Positions 35,588 through 64,000 of a stretch of DNA of 64,000 bases are shown here, in pieces. The notes beneath the pieces were generated by a model. The model was not told where the DNA came from. It saw only the letters and a list, made by a program, of their open reading frames with translations, and did no database searches. Position 1 is the first letter of the stretch, and each line of letters begins with the position of its first letter. A program made the position numbers and the translations under genes. Where the stretch lies: assembly GCF_048128805.1 (NCBI RefSeq), contig NC_136016.1:4766501-4830500 (forward strand), written 5' to 3'. Source of the stretch: Centroberyx gerrardi. Taxonomy: Eukaryota > Chordata > Actinopteri > Beryciformes > Berycidae.

Positions 35588-36425
35588 GAGGAAGCTGTTC
35601 TGCAGGCAGAATCAAGGCTGCGTCACAACAGGCTGGTAGGAGTGGTGACACGGGGCAGAGCTGGACTGGGATCCACCAAAGGGAAGTAGAAGTGCCACCT
35701 AGTCCAGGAGGAAGTGAGAGCAGCAGTGTGAGGAGAAGAGATCCTGCAGGATGGTGGCAATGAGGCGTCAGGGTGCCTGGACGAGATGGGAGAACGCGCT
35801 AGAGAGGAAGGTGACCCGGGCTGAGTCCCACCGGATCAAGTTCCTCATCCAGGCGGTGTATGATGTGCTTCCCATCCCGTCAAAACCTTCACACATGGTC
35901 AGAACCAGGGAGCAGCCGAAGCCCTCTGCAAAAACATCTGCAGGAATCCTGGCCTCTGCACGGGACTGGCAGCTGTCGGTAGACCTCGAGAGGCAACTGA
36001 AGTTCCCCAACCACATTGCGAACACCACCTTAAGACCAGACATCGTTCTCCTGTCCACCAAACAAGCTGTCCTGCTGGAGCTGCTGGACAGTCCCCTGGG
36101 AAGACTGCTTGGAAGAGGCCTGTCCGATCCCTGTCCAGAGCTGTCAGTTTTTTTGGGCATCGAGGGAACGAGGAGGATAGGAGCCGTCCGCAACACCACT
36201 GAAGCGGCAGAGAGAGCCTCAAGATGGCTGTGGCTCAAGAGAAGAGAGCCATGGGGGCACAGAGAAGCTAGCAAGCCATCTGGACACAAGCTGAGGTCTG
36301 ATCAGCCTCAGCTGGGTCGCCTGGATGAGGGTGTATGATGTCGAAAGACCTGAAACACCCAATGATTCCAGGAAACATCGCTGAAGATGTGTCCAGAAGC
36401 ATCAGCAGATGTATTTGCACACCTA
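35588..36425 (+). pseudogene. Decayed 3' end of a LINE with a restriction-like endonuclease (R2/NeSL/Rex6-type)
   Basis: An open frame of 195 codons (35751-36338) resembles the C-terminal part of fish LINEs that carry a PD-(D/E)XK nuclease after the reverse transcriptase. Recognised pieces, in family order, are GAWTRWENALERKVT, IKFLIQAVYDVLP, SARDWQLSVDLERQLKFP, TTLRPDIVLL and TTEAAERASRWLWLKR. Upstream, 35588-35750 encodes the expected preceding part (SRLRHNRLVGVVTRGRAGLG, then LVQEEVRA) but contains TAG and TGA stops and a frame change. Two expected segments are missing within the open frame: the CCHC-like zinc motif after the AVYDVLP region, and the nuclease centre with its second acidic/lysine motif after LLEL. 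No reverse transcriptase is present. It is a dead, 5'-truncated copy and I infer no function. Confidence 0.7.
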
Positions 36426-39400
36426 ATAGGTTTTCGTTGCAGGTCTCAAGGCAGAAGAAAACATGGTCTTACTGTATGCTGACGATGTTGACTTTGACTT
36501 TACTTTATTACCTCATGCTAGCAATAAAGAACAGAAATACAGCAAATATCATCAAAACATTTCTGAATTTTATATGACACACTGTTGGGGAATTTTAAAT
36601 GTCTGTTTAAAAAGCCTGATTGAACAGTCTGAACAGTCAGGCGGTTTGTTTTATTCTGCCAACTGGCTGTGGTTTCTCAGTGCTTTGATGGTGCAGTTGC
36701 CTCACACTGGGGGGGGGGCAGGTCATGCAGTGGATGCTGTGGTCGCTGCATGACGCTTATCAGTTGCACTGCTGCCTGCTTTGAAGTGAGGGGAAGACCT
36801 GCGAGGCGACACCTGCTCCTCTGATGATTATTTGGATTCTGTCCAGCTCGGCTTCTTGTTTTTAGCTCATTCTAACTATCATACCATACAGCTATTTGAC
36901 AATTTATGTCCAAAAAAAAAGCCAAAACATTTATTTTCTTGTATCTTTATATCAAAATCTCATTACTTTTACATCCTGGAAAACGGAAAATCTTAAGTGG
37001 TGACCAGGCGGCGTACATAAAAATTTCAACCAATAAAACGGTCACAGAGTTTTGAACAGTCCCGCCCCTCCGCCCTTCCATCAAATACAACTGCCTGTCT
37101 CTGCCTGTAACTGATATCCCATTGGTCTACACTTTTGAATGATCCCTATAGGTACAGATATAACACACAGATATAAGTTTATCAGACATAACAGGACTTT
37201 TAGCAGACACCATCCTCCTAAATGTCAAGGCTCACGACATTTCAGCAGACAGTCTCTGGAAACTGTTTGATCTTACATGGAGAGCAGCTTACTGGCATTC
37301 TCTCTTGACAGCATGTTCTATGTCCTTCAGCAGCCTCTACACCCAGTTTAGGCCTGTTTAGGCCCATGGAGGCCGTCAGCAGAACAGAGGGTGTCTTCTC
37401 TAACAGCCAGATGGAACAGAGGAGTTTCACCCAACTAACACCCTGATACACCAGCTGAAAAGAGGAAACGTTAGTTCTAGTTGCAGAAGCTAAAGGTGAC
37501 AATGTGAAAGTTCGCTCTGCTTTACACAAACAGCTCAACCGTAGTATGACAGCAGCTGCGGGACTTCATACAGTGCAGGCAGAGAAAGGAAAAGAAAAGA
37601 TAGAGCAGCAGAGAGCAGGTGGGACTCTACATTCAGATGGTCTCACTCTCTGTTTGTTAATTTGTTTAAACTTGTTGCTACGGTTATAAGATTATAAGTA
37701 AAAGACTGAAAGTGCATGTGGCAATGTGCAAATATGACAGGGTGCAAATGTCTTTCATTGTTGCATGATCAGCATACTCAGAATTTGCCTGCTGTTTCTG
37801 TTACAAGAGTACAGTGTTAGTCAGCAGCTAGCTTCTCAAGAAGAAATGTCTCAACTAATGTCTATGGAGAATAACCATGAAAGTCTTAAGATTGTACAAT
37901 GTTGAATGTTTTATCAGAGCGTTCTCTTCATGATTATTAATCATGATTACCTGTCTGAACACATACTTTTACTTTCCTATTTTCCTATTCAGTTTCTCTC
38001 TGCTCCAGCGCTGTAAGAGGCCCCTTGTTCACAATGATAGATTATGTTTTGCAGTGTCACAGTGCAGCCTGACCTGAGGTCAGGTAAGACAGGAGAACTC
38101 ACTGTTTATCCCTTCTGAGGAGATGAGAGAAACCGTTTCCTCCTCCCTCCCTCTCTTCCCAAGAGATACAGTTATAATGTATGATGAATGGAGTGTGTTG
38201 TGGACAAAGTATCTCTATATACAGTAGTTAGTACACACATTATTTTCTGAGACTTTGCTTTCTCTACTTGAGACTTTATAACTCTCCTTGGAGTTGCAAT
38301 ATATAAATATATAATAAAATATACCTATGACTTAAAAGGGAAAGACATTTGGATCATCTTTCTCTTTAATTCAACACCTTTTGGCTTCAACAAGTATATT
38401 TACCTGTGTGTAGATCTAATGCAGAGCAATGCTGCGATGAAGTGCTTTCTATCAGAGAAGAAGTTGTTCTAAATACAATAAGTGACATTCAAACATTAAT
38501 TAGGCATAGGCTGGTAGGTGTATTAACATTTAGATTTCTATAATAAAACAGGTAAGTACATCACAACCAAATACCTTAATCAGCATCCCTGAACATCACT
38601 GATGACATCATCACAGTGTTTAGACATTATCACAGTGCCTCTTAAGAGATTAGAAATATTACAAGATATACAAAAATATTCAAGTTTTTTGTATCATAAT
38701 GATGAAAACATGACTAACAGACACATAACATGCTTTCCTGTATCTGATTTGTATGTATTGCCACCTTGTGGAGAATTTAACTCTTTGAGTATGAAAATCC
38801 ATTTGACTAAATACAATGGGATATGATTCTAAAATAGGCAAATTACCAAATGAAATTTGAGTTAAAGGCTTGTCACATGAATATGGATATTTTTCTTGGT
38901 AATGCCATAGCTGAACTTGCACTGTCTGTGTGGATTCATAGAAATTTGCTGAATCTGGTGGATGCAGCAAGCATGTGCCAAGTCAGCCAACTGTCACATG
39001 AGAGCTGCAGTAGTTAAGTTTGAAAAAAATCAGGCAGACTAACGCACTTAGCCCCCTTCCTCCCCTATCCACCAAGCCAGCAGCAATCACTCAGCATGGG
39101 GATTACTTTTGCTGAATTCAAACCAAACAAAATGCCAACTAATAAAACCTACCTATGAGAGGAACTAGGCCTACGCACAAAACAGAACATGTGACACATA
39201 GAGGCTGCTTATCAATCCAAGTTGTGCAATATCTGAGAGGTAAATGTACAGTTAATTAATTTTAGCTAAACTTAACCTCATCATCATTCTTTATAGAAAG
39301 TTTAAGTTTATTTAACAGGGACCACATACAAAAAAAACCCATAAACCTTCAAGAAGTCTGATGCATTGTACAGAGATATAGCTAAACAGCTACTTTTCAT

Positions 39401-40471
39401 CCCCAGTCTGTGGGCAGTGTGTGAAGGCAGAGGTGTTGTGTCATTCCAGAAAGCGAAATGGCTAAATGGCCTGTTTGATATGAGTCAGGGACAGTACCAG
39501 GAAGGATATATTTGGCCACAGAGTAACCCCCGAATCGTCTGCCCTCCACCAAAGGCACAGTGGGCTGGCAGAGTGGGCTCTTTCCTGGGCTGCTGCTCTG
39601 GGCCAAACACTTTGCCTGGCAGGACTGTGACTTTGTGAAGCGCCTGTCTCCAGTCCTCAGGCCTGAGTCACGACCGAGGTGGACATCAGTCTGCCAAGTT
39701 CCCCGGTCACCAGGCCACAGGCAGGAAGAGCAGCATCGTTCATATCCTTCCCTTCCTGCTCAGGTTACAGCATTTTGAATTAGGCGATGCAACAAATAGT
39801 GTGCAGTATACAGTGACTGTTTTTGTAGCAGCACAATACTGTAACGTGTATACAAAGCAGAGACTCAATACATGACACTATTTTACAGCAACAGTAACCC
39901 AAAGAAACAAAGTAAAAATAGTATTACAACCCATAAATGTTGCTGCTATTTCAGAAACAGCCATAAATGGTTTTCTAACAGCCTTTCATGTAATGGTGGA
40001 GTGATAGCAATTGTGTTGCAGTGCTTGCTACTGATCTGGGCAATGTTGTTGGAAGTAACAAGACATTGAAAAATCATTACTGAAGCAAAGCAACTGTAAA
40101 AAAAGTAAAAGTATTACTCAAAAGGTTGCAAAAAGGCTTTTATTGTGAAAACTCGACCGGAAATGTTATCTTCTCATTCTGGCTAGCTTGACAGTGGTAC
40201 CTATGCTTTGAACGGTGGCGGATTAGAGCTGTGAAAAATAGAAGATTGCAACATAGTTTCGGGGAGGATCTGTGAACCGGGCGGTACGAGTGAAAACGCA
40301 ACTTTAGCAACGGAGAGTGGATCTTGACTCAGTTCTGCGGAAGTGGAGGCTTTCTCCGAGTAAGACAGGTGTCACTTTTTTCTGCATGGTTGTTGTCTCG
40401 CCTATTTTGAAGTTTTGAAACCGTTTGGACAGTGGAAATAGATAGTTTTCGTCTGCTAAAACAGCAAAAAC
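36426..40471. other. Intergenic stretch and NHERF1 5' region
   Basis: No coding exon found. Apart from short AT-rich runs I see no clear repeat. A GC-richer patch at 39500-39740 has frames on both strands but no splice-consistent exon. NHERF1 5' UTR and promoter should lie just before 40472. Confidence 0.5.
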
Positions 40472-58912
<18,441 letters not shown>

Positions 58913-61550
58913 ACAACATCAACAACAACAACAACATCTCCTCTGTTCTCCCTCCAGCCAGAGAGCCGAGGGATGACCTCCCTCCCTCTCTCTCTCTCTC
59001 CTCTGTCCATCCGTCTCTCCTCTTCGGTTTCCAGTTCTTACCTTTACACAACGTGTTCGATTCATTTAGAACGTCTAATGTGAAACAGTGTTATTTTGCT
59101 GATTTTAATTTCATTGTTTTAATTTAGGATTCGACCACTGTTCCTCTTTGTTTTTAAGAACGGTTGAAATGTCACTCCGTAGGAATGAGCGATAATATAT
59201 TAAGAATGTTTGAAAGTAAAGATGGAAAAAGAGAAGAAAATAGCGATGTACAGTTTCTCTTAGGAAAAGGAAAATGCAAGGAATAACGGGGCATAGGGAA
59301 AATAATGAGTTATTGGCAGATTTTTGATAATAAAGTTTGAAACGATGTCTTTAAATACAGTCAACTTTTGATTTCTGCAATCAGAGTGATTGCTTGCAAC
59401 AGCAACTAGTTTTAAGGAATATGTATTTGCTTCTATAGTCAGCATCTATGAATGAACAATCACAAGAGAATATTCTCAGCGTGATTTAAGTTGCAGTACA
59501 GAATAAAATCGTAGCTCCTGAGCCTTCACTGCCAACACATCAATCCATGACAATCTTTTTTTTTTCTCTTCTGTAAACACAAACCCTCAGAGCGAACGTG
59601 TCCTCATGATTTATCTGTTTTAAGAAAAATGACAGAGATTATTTTTTTTCATATGTATCTTTTATTAGATTTGTACATACAGTAAATGATTTGAGAGGAA
59701 ATTTTATTTTGACTGACACGAGAAAAAGCGAAAATCCTCAGTTGTTTTGATCGTGCCGATGGACGCAGAGTCGCACCAGTTGATCCGAGCGTCATCTGGA
59801 CTTGAACTTGATGTGGAAATATACGCTGTGCAAGTGTACTGGTGTTGGCTTTGTGTTGTAGAATGTATTGATGAGGATTAACAAATATAACGTTTGGATC
59901 AAATGAAGTTAATGTTCTGAGAGTCTGTTTTGTAATATTGCAATAACGTCAAACTTTCTTGTCCCAGAAGAAACAAACAACACTCCTCGGTATAAATTCT
60001 CCTTTTAATGATTTCCAGGACGATACAGAATTGAATGGAAATGTCAGTAATGAAAGTGATGGGCATGCATCAAAACAGAACAGAGGAATCAGTAGTGCTA
60101 AAACTTTAAGTTTTGATGTCAAAATGCCTCATATCTCATAAGGATAAATAAGGAATATGGGATGGTTATTGTGCAGCAGATAATGGCCTTTCTGGTTCAG
60201 AAGTAAAACCTCTGGAAAACAAAACATGAAGCAGATAACAGTACAATAAGCATCAAGTGTATGGCATTGCCTGAATGAGTGGAATGGGATGAATTAATGA
60301 TAAAAGCAATACATCTCTGTTGTGGTAGATACAGTAAATTCCCTATAAGGTGCATACAGAGGTGGCTTGAATACTACAGCAAACAAACATGAGTCTATGC
60401 AGAAAGTAACAAAATGTCATTGAAATAGATTGTAGCATTGCATGGCTGCGGGACAGTCAGTACAGAACAACAGGTCCTGCGTGGGAGTGTAGACAGAAAC
60501 AAGGACATCTCTACAGATAGTAATACTCTTTTCAATTCTCTTAATGTGTTCAGTCACATTGGAATAATCAACACATTCTCTCAAAAGGTCAACTTGTGAA
60601 ATGCTTTGAAACAGGCCGCTGCTAACATTTTTAATAGCATTTCCCATTATTGGGGGAAAGGGGAGGTCACCCATTAGCGCACTTACAGTAAGTTCACTTC
60701 ATAGCACCCTGAGGCGAGCGGTAAAAACCTTCTGAATAACAACTTCACTACACAGCAGTTAGACCTGAAAAACATGTGCTTTCATCGACAATGGTTCTTT
60801 AAAGAATGGATTTTTTGACGGAAAACCTCATAAAAGCTCGACTTTGGTAAAAACATTTAAAATCACTTATAGTACATCCGTATGGAATATGCTGCTTGTA
60901 ATACAATAAACGGTGTATTTTAGATGAATATTTTCCCCCGTGACAATAAGCAGCGAAATATATATAGCAGAGCAATGCTAATATACAGTATAACGATCTC
61001 AGTCAATAGGAACTCCATTTGTTAAAAAACATACATATTATAAGTAGTATAAATATAGCCATAACTCAATTTACAGTAGTTTTAGAGATATCTGACTACA
61101 CCTGAACATGGACATACACAGTGCCAACATACACTTAAGTCTTCTCTATACATTTACAGGTAACGAATAAAATGGACCCTTATTCCCTTTTAGTGGTACT
61201 ATGCTTCACACACACGCTGACATCTGGAAGCCGGTCTTGCACAGGCGCAACGCAGCTCTCCTCCTGTCTGTTGTCGCTCCAATAACATTCCCAGGTGCGT
61301 GTCCTAAGGCGAAGTGCTCGTGTTGAAAAGTCGGGACGATATCTCCAGAGACGTTGTGCAGGAAATCCTCAAGAGCGCCCTCTTTGAAGGTGGGAGGCTC
61401 CCTAGTTCTCCCTGAGCCTCTAAACTCCACTGTCTCTCTTTCTTCACCAACATCAAAGTTTCTTGTTTTATCTCCTCTCCGCTGGCTTTCGAGTCTTCTG
61501 TCTTTTTTTGGGCTTTTGCTCCCGTTCGGCCCGGACTCGGGGGGGGAAAG
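58913..61550. other. Convergent 3' UTRs of NHERF1 and caskin
   Basis: No coding exon found. NHERF1 3' UTR probably ends by about 59530. The rest is likely caskin 3' UTR on the minus strand, perhaps ending near 59990 where ATTAAA occurs on that strand. Confidence 0.5.
59329..59507 (+). terminator. Candidate NHERF1 polyadenylation signals
   Basis: AATAAA occurs at 59329-59334 and 59502-59507, about 420 and 590 bases after the NHERF1 stop. Either would give a compact 3' UTR ending before the convergent caskin gene. Confidence 0.4.
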
Positions 61551-64000
61551 TTATTCCAACATGGCGTCCAGCTGGTCGGCCAGGTCGTCGAACATGTTGC
61601 CGATGTCGTCCAGGATATTCCCCGCTGCCTTCACTGTGCTGCTGCCGCTAGGGAGGAGAGAGGACAATGTTGTAACCATGGCGATACCTACGGCTGTTTT
61701 ATGCCTAGCGGTGATGCTGAATACTGCAACCTATGTGTCGATACCCACTGGGAAATTCTCTTAGATGAAACTTAGAATAGAATAGAATAGAATAGAATAG
61801 AATAGAATAGAATAGAAGATTCCTTTGGTGAAATTTGGTCATTGCAGCAGTAAATAATACGATACAGCAGAGAAAAATAGAAAATCAATTCAAGCATCAA
61901 CAACTGTCAATTCCAACATTTTAAAACAATATTAAGTGGAGATGTATGAATGAGGCGACTGACAAAAATGTACAGGATTATGAGGGGTGTGCAAAGTAAC
62001 ATACAGAGTCCAAGAAAAATGAATGAAAATATGCATATGTACGATAAGAAAATATGCTAAAATGAAGATATGCAGCATATACAAATGAGAGGGAATATGA
62101 GAATAATATATGAGTCGCCCTCCTCCACAGGAAGCTCAGAGGTCAGGGTCTGGAGCTGGTAGGGATTAAATATGCCGTCCTTACCCGTCAATACTGTTGT
62201 CCTGCGCCAGTTTGTTCTCCACCACTTTGAGAGCCGCCTCCAGTGACGTGCTGGTCTCCTCCAGCCTCTTCTGAACCAGCACCTCTGGCATGGGAGAGGC
62301 TTGGGCCTTCCCCGCTTTCCCTGCCTGGCCCGGTAGTGCCGGGGCGGGGTAGGACGAGGCCGGCGCTGAGGAGGACGGAGCGGCGAAAGCAACACTTTGG
62401 ACCACGTTGAGGTTCAGCCCCGAGGAACGAGCTGCGAGGAATGTGAGGAGTGGGAGAGGGAGGGACAAGAGAAAATATCTTTGATTTGCTGTCTTTGCAA
62501 AGCTATACAGTGGCTATAAAGTATTAATCCTCCTTAACTATTTGCACATTTTAATGCACTATAATATTAATGTAACTGTGGCCAAATCTGGACACACACT
62601 CTTTGATGCGTTTTCCAGTCTTTTAGGATAAATTTCATATTTAGCTTCTCAAAAATGTATGTTTTTACATCAGGTAACTTCAAAAAATGTATGCTAAAAG
62701 ACGATTTGGCCACTGTTCATTGTGATTCTTTGTCTTAAAACTAAACAAACTACTCTTTTCTATCTAAGTGGAGTGGAAGTTCAAGAAATGTACAAATTCT
62801 CATTTGTAAAAGTATTCACCCACTTTAATCACTTGGGCTATATCGTCTCACAGGAAAACCATTTCATAACATTTTCATTCTTCATCTTTAGGTAATAGTG
62901 AGACATTTTGAATGTATTTGCTTTTCAAAATTGTTCGAAGTTCACAATTTTTGCTAGGAATTCTTATATCAGGCCCCTTCAATTCATCTTAGGATATAAT
63001 AGGATTTAATGCTGCAGCACAGTGTGGAATATCTGTTATTTATGGATGGCAAGTGATTCCAGTTTCTGTGGTTTCAAAGAAAAAATAAACTATCATTGTA
63101 AATAAAGGCATTTTGAACTAATTTTGTTGCATAAGAAACTCTTTATCTAGATATAGACATGAATTAGATGTTCGGTCGGTGTTACCTGCTGTGGATGCAG
63201 AGGCTGTGCTGGGCTGAGGGAGTCTTGATGCAGACATAACAGGTTTCTGTGGACTTGCTGGTTTGGGCATCAATGTCTGCGGGTGCTTAACTGGTTTGGG
63301 ACTGGGTGCACACACGTGTGTCTGTATGCCGCTGCTCAGTTTCGGCGAGACTGTGTGAATCTGCACACTGGTTAGTTTGGGAATGGCTGTCTGTGCCTGG
63401 GCGCTGGGCTGTTTAGGTATTGAGGACAGTGTTTTCGGGGGGGTCGCTGGCTTGCTGGTGAGGGGCGACTTGAGAGGACTGGAAGGTTTGGTGGACACGG
63501 GAGGCTTGGGGCCTTTTCCCAGGGAGCCCATTCTCTGGAAAACGTTACCCGGCCTATGAGATTCCTCGTCGCTCAGCGGATCGACGTCGGCGTGCGCGTG
63601 GAAACCGTTGCTCCGTGAAGGTGCGCGCGAGAGTGCGCCGTCCCCGTTGGTGGGGGTGGTGACCTCCTCGGGTGTCTGCGCGTCTTTGTCTTTGGGTTTG
63701 TGCCGCCTTTTGACCGTGTCCGACTCTTTCAGGTTGAACTCCGGGAGCTCCAGGGTGTTCGGGGCCTGGGGCGGACCTTCCGGAGGATCCGGGGCCTTGA
63801 ATTCAGCGTCCGCCCGGCTGAGGACTCCAATCCGGGGCCGCTGTTTGATGGTGAGGTTGCCTTCTTCGGCGAAAGGGAGGTTGCCGCTCGAGCGGTTCTT
63901 TGGAGATGCAGTGGCGGTTTCTGACACCTGACTACTTCTCCTTCCTCGCTCTTTCTCTTCAACTGCTCCCTCTGTACCTCCACCTCTTTGGAGTCTGTCA
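61551..64000 (-). CDS. caskin2: Caskin (probably CASKIN2), C-terminal part; 5' end outside window
   Basis: Caskins are cytosolic scaffolds with ankyrin repeats, an SH3 domain, two SAM domains, a long proline-rich region and a conserved tail. Caskin-1 binds the synaptic kinase CASK. Only the last three coding exons are here, minus strand: 64000-63186 (open to the window edge), 62431-62185 and 61647-61551 (stop TAA). The first encodes the proline/serine/lysine-rich region, including [13 protein letters not shown] and many PKP/SPxK repeats. The second holds a predicted helix, [15 protein letters not shown]. The last encodes [20 protein letters not shown] followed by QLDAMLE, the diagnostic caskin tail. 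CASKIN2 is preferred over CASKIN1 because human CASKIN2 lies at 17q25.1, like RAB37 and NHERF1; the sequence seen here does not by itself settle the paralogue. TTTAAT at 60004-60009 (ATTAAA on the minus strand) may end its 3' UTR. Confidence 0.85.
61769..62110 (-). mobile_element. LINE 3' tail with (AATAG)n end, minus orientation
   Basis: Nine or so AATAG units (61773-61816), then GATTCCTTTGGTGAAATTTGG and TCATTGCAGCAGTAAATAAT, match the inverted tails at 21450 and 29400. It lies in the last caskin intron. Confidence 0.6.
62508..63060 (+). repeat. Dispersed repeat, Tc1/mariner-like start
   Basis: It begins TACAGTGGCTATAAAGTATT, a CAGT-type terminus next to TA. Part of it (62730-62960: CTCTTTTCTATCTAAGTGGAG, CATCTTTAGGTAATAGTGAG) matches 13385-13610 in MRPL27 intron 2. 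The right end is not resolved. Confidence 0.5.

Noticed and set aside
39366-39778. Candidate exons in a GC-richer patch upstream of NHERF1
   Set aside because: Short frames on both strands, no recognisable protein and no consistent splice sites.
63729-63983. Separate small minus-strand gene
   Set aside because: It is an out-of-frame shadow of the caskin exon, which is open to the window edge in its own frame.

Overview
The window is vertebrate nuclear DNA, almost certainly from a teleost fish. Genes are split into short exons with GT/AG introns, dinucleotide repeats are abundant, and fish-type hAT MITEs, TTAA-flanked MITEs, LINE tails and tRNA-like SINE pieces fill the introns. All coding calls below were assembled by hand from exon-sized open segments whose splice sites keep frame; no similarity search was possible. 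Gene names rest on recognised family sequence. | Layout, left to right. (1) 845-9698, minus: EME1, subunit of the MUS81-EME1 structure-specific endonuclease; its last exon(s) lie left of the window, and its introns are crowded with hAT-type elements. (2) 11152-14888, plus: MRPL27, divergent from EME1 across a short promoter region. (3) 17465-20264, minus: a 215-residue single-pass membrane protein with three L/PPxY motifs that I cannot name. (4) 22798-31544, plus: RAB37, nine coding exons. (5) 35588-36425, plus: a decayed 3' end of a LINE with a restriction-like endonuclease domain; a 195-codon frame survives. (6) 40472-58912, plus: NHERF1 (SLC9A3R1), six coding exons, two PDZ domains and an ezrin-binding tail. 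(7) 61551-64000, minus: the C-terminal part of a caskin, probably CASKIN2, continuing beyond the right edge; it converges on NHERF1. | The genes do not form a functional unit, although NHERF1, RAB37 and the L/PPxY protein all concern membrane protein scaffolding or trafficking. From general knowledge, EME1-MRPL27 lie at human 17q21.33 and RAB37, NHERF1 and CASKIN2 at 17q25.1; both blocks are on one human chromosome but are far apart there. | No prokaryotic-style system, CRISPR array or clearly new enzyme was found. The points most worth following are the unnamed L/PPxY membrane protein, the 41-bp CCAAT minisatellite at the left edge, simple repeats that serve directly as splice-site context in NHERF1, MITE ends lying within about 15-25 bases of exon donors, and the LINE-derived frame that has lost two functional segments without losing its reading frame.
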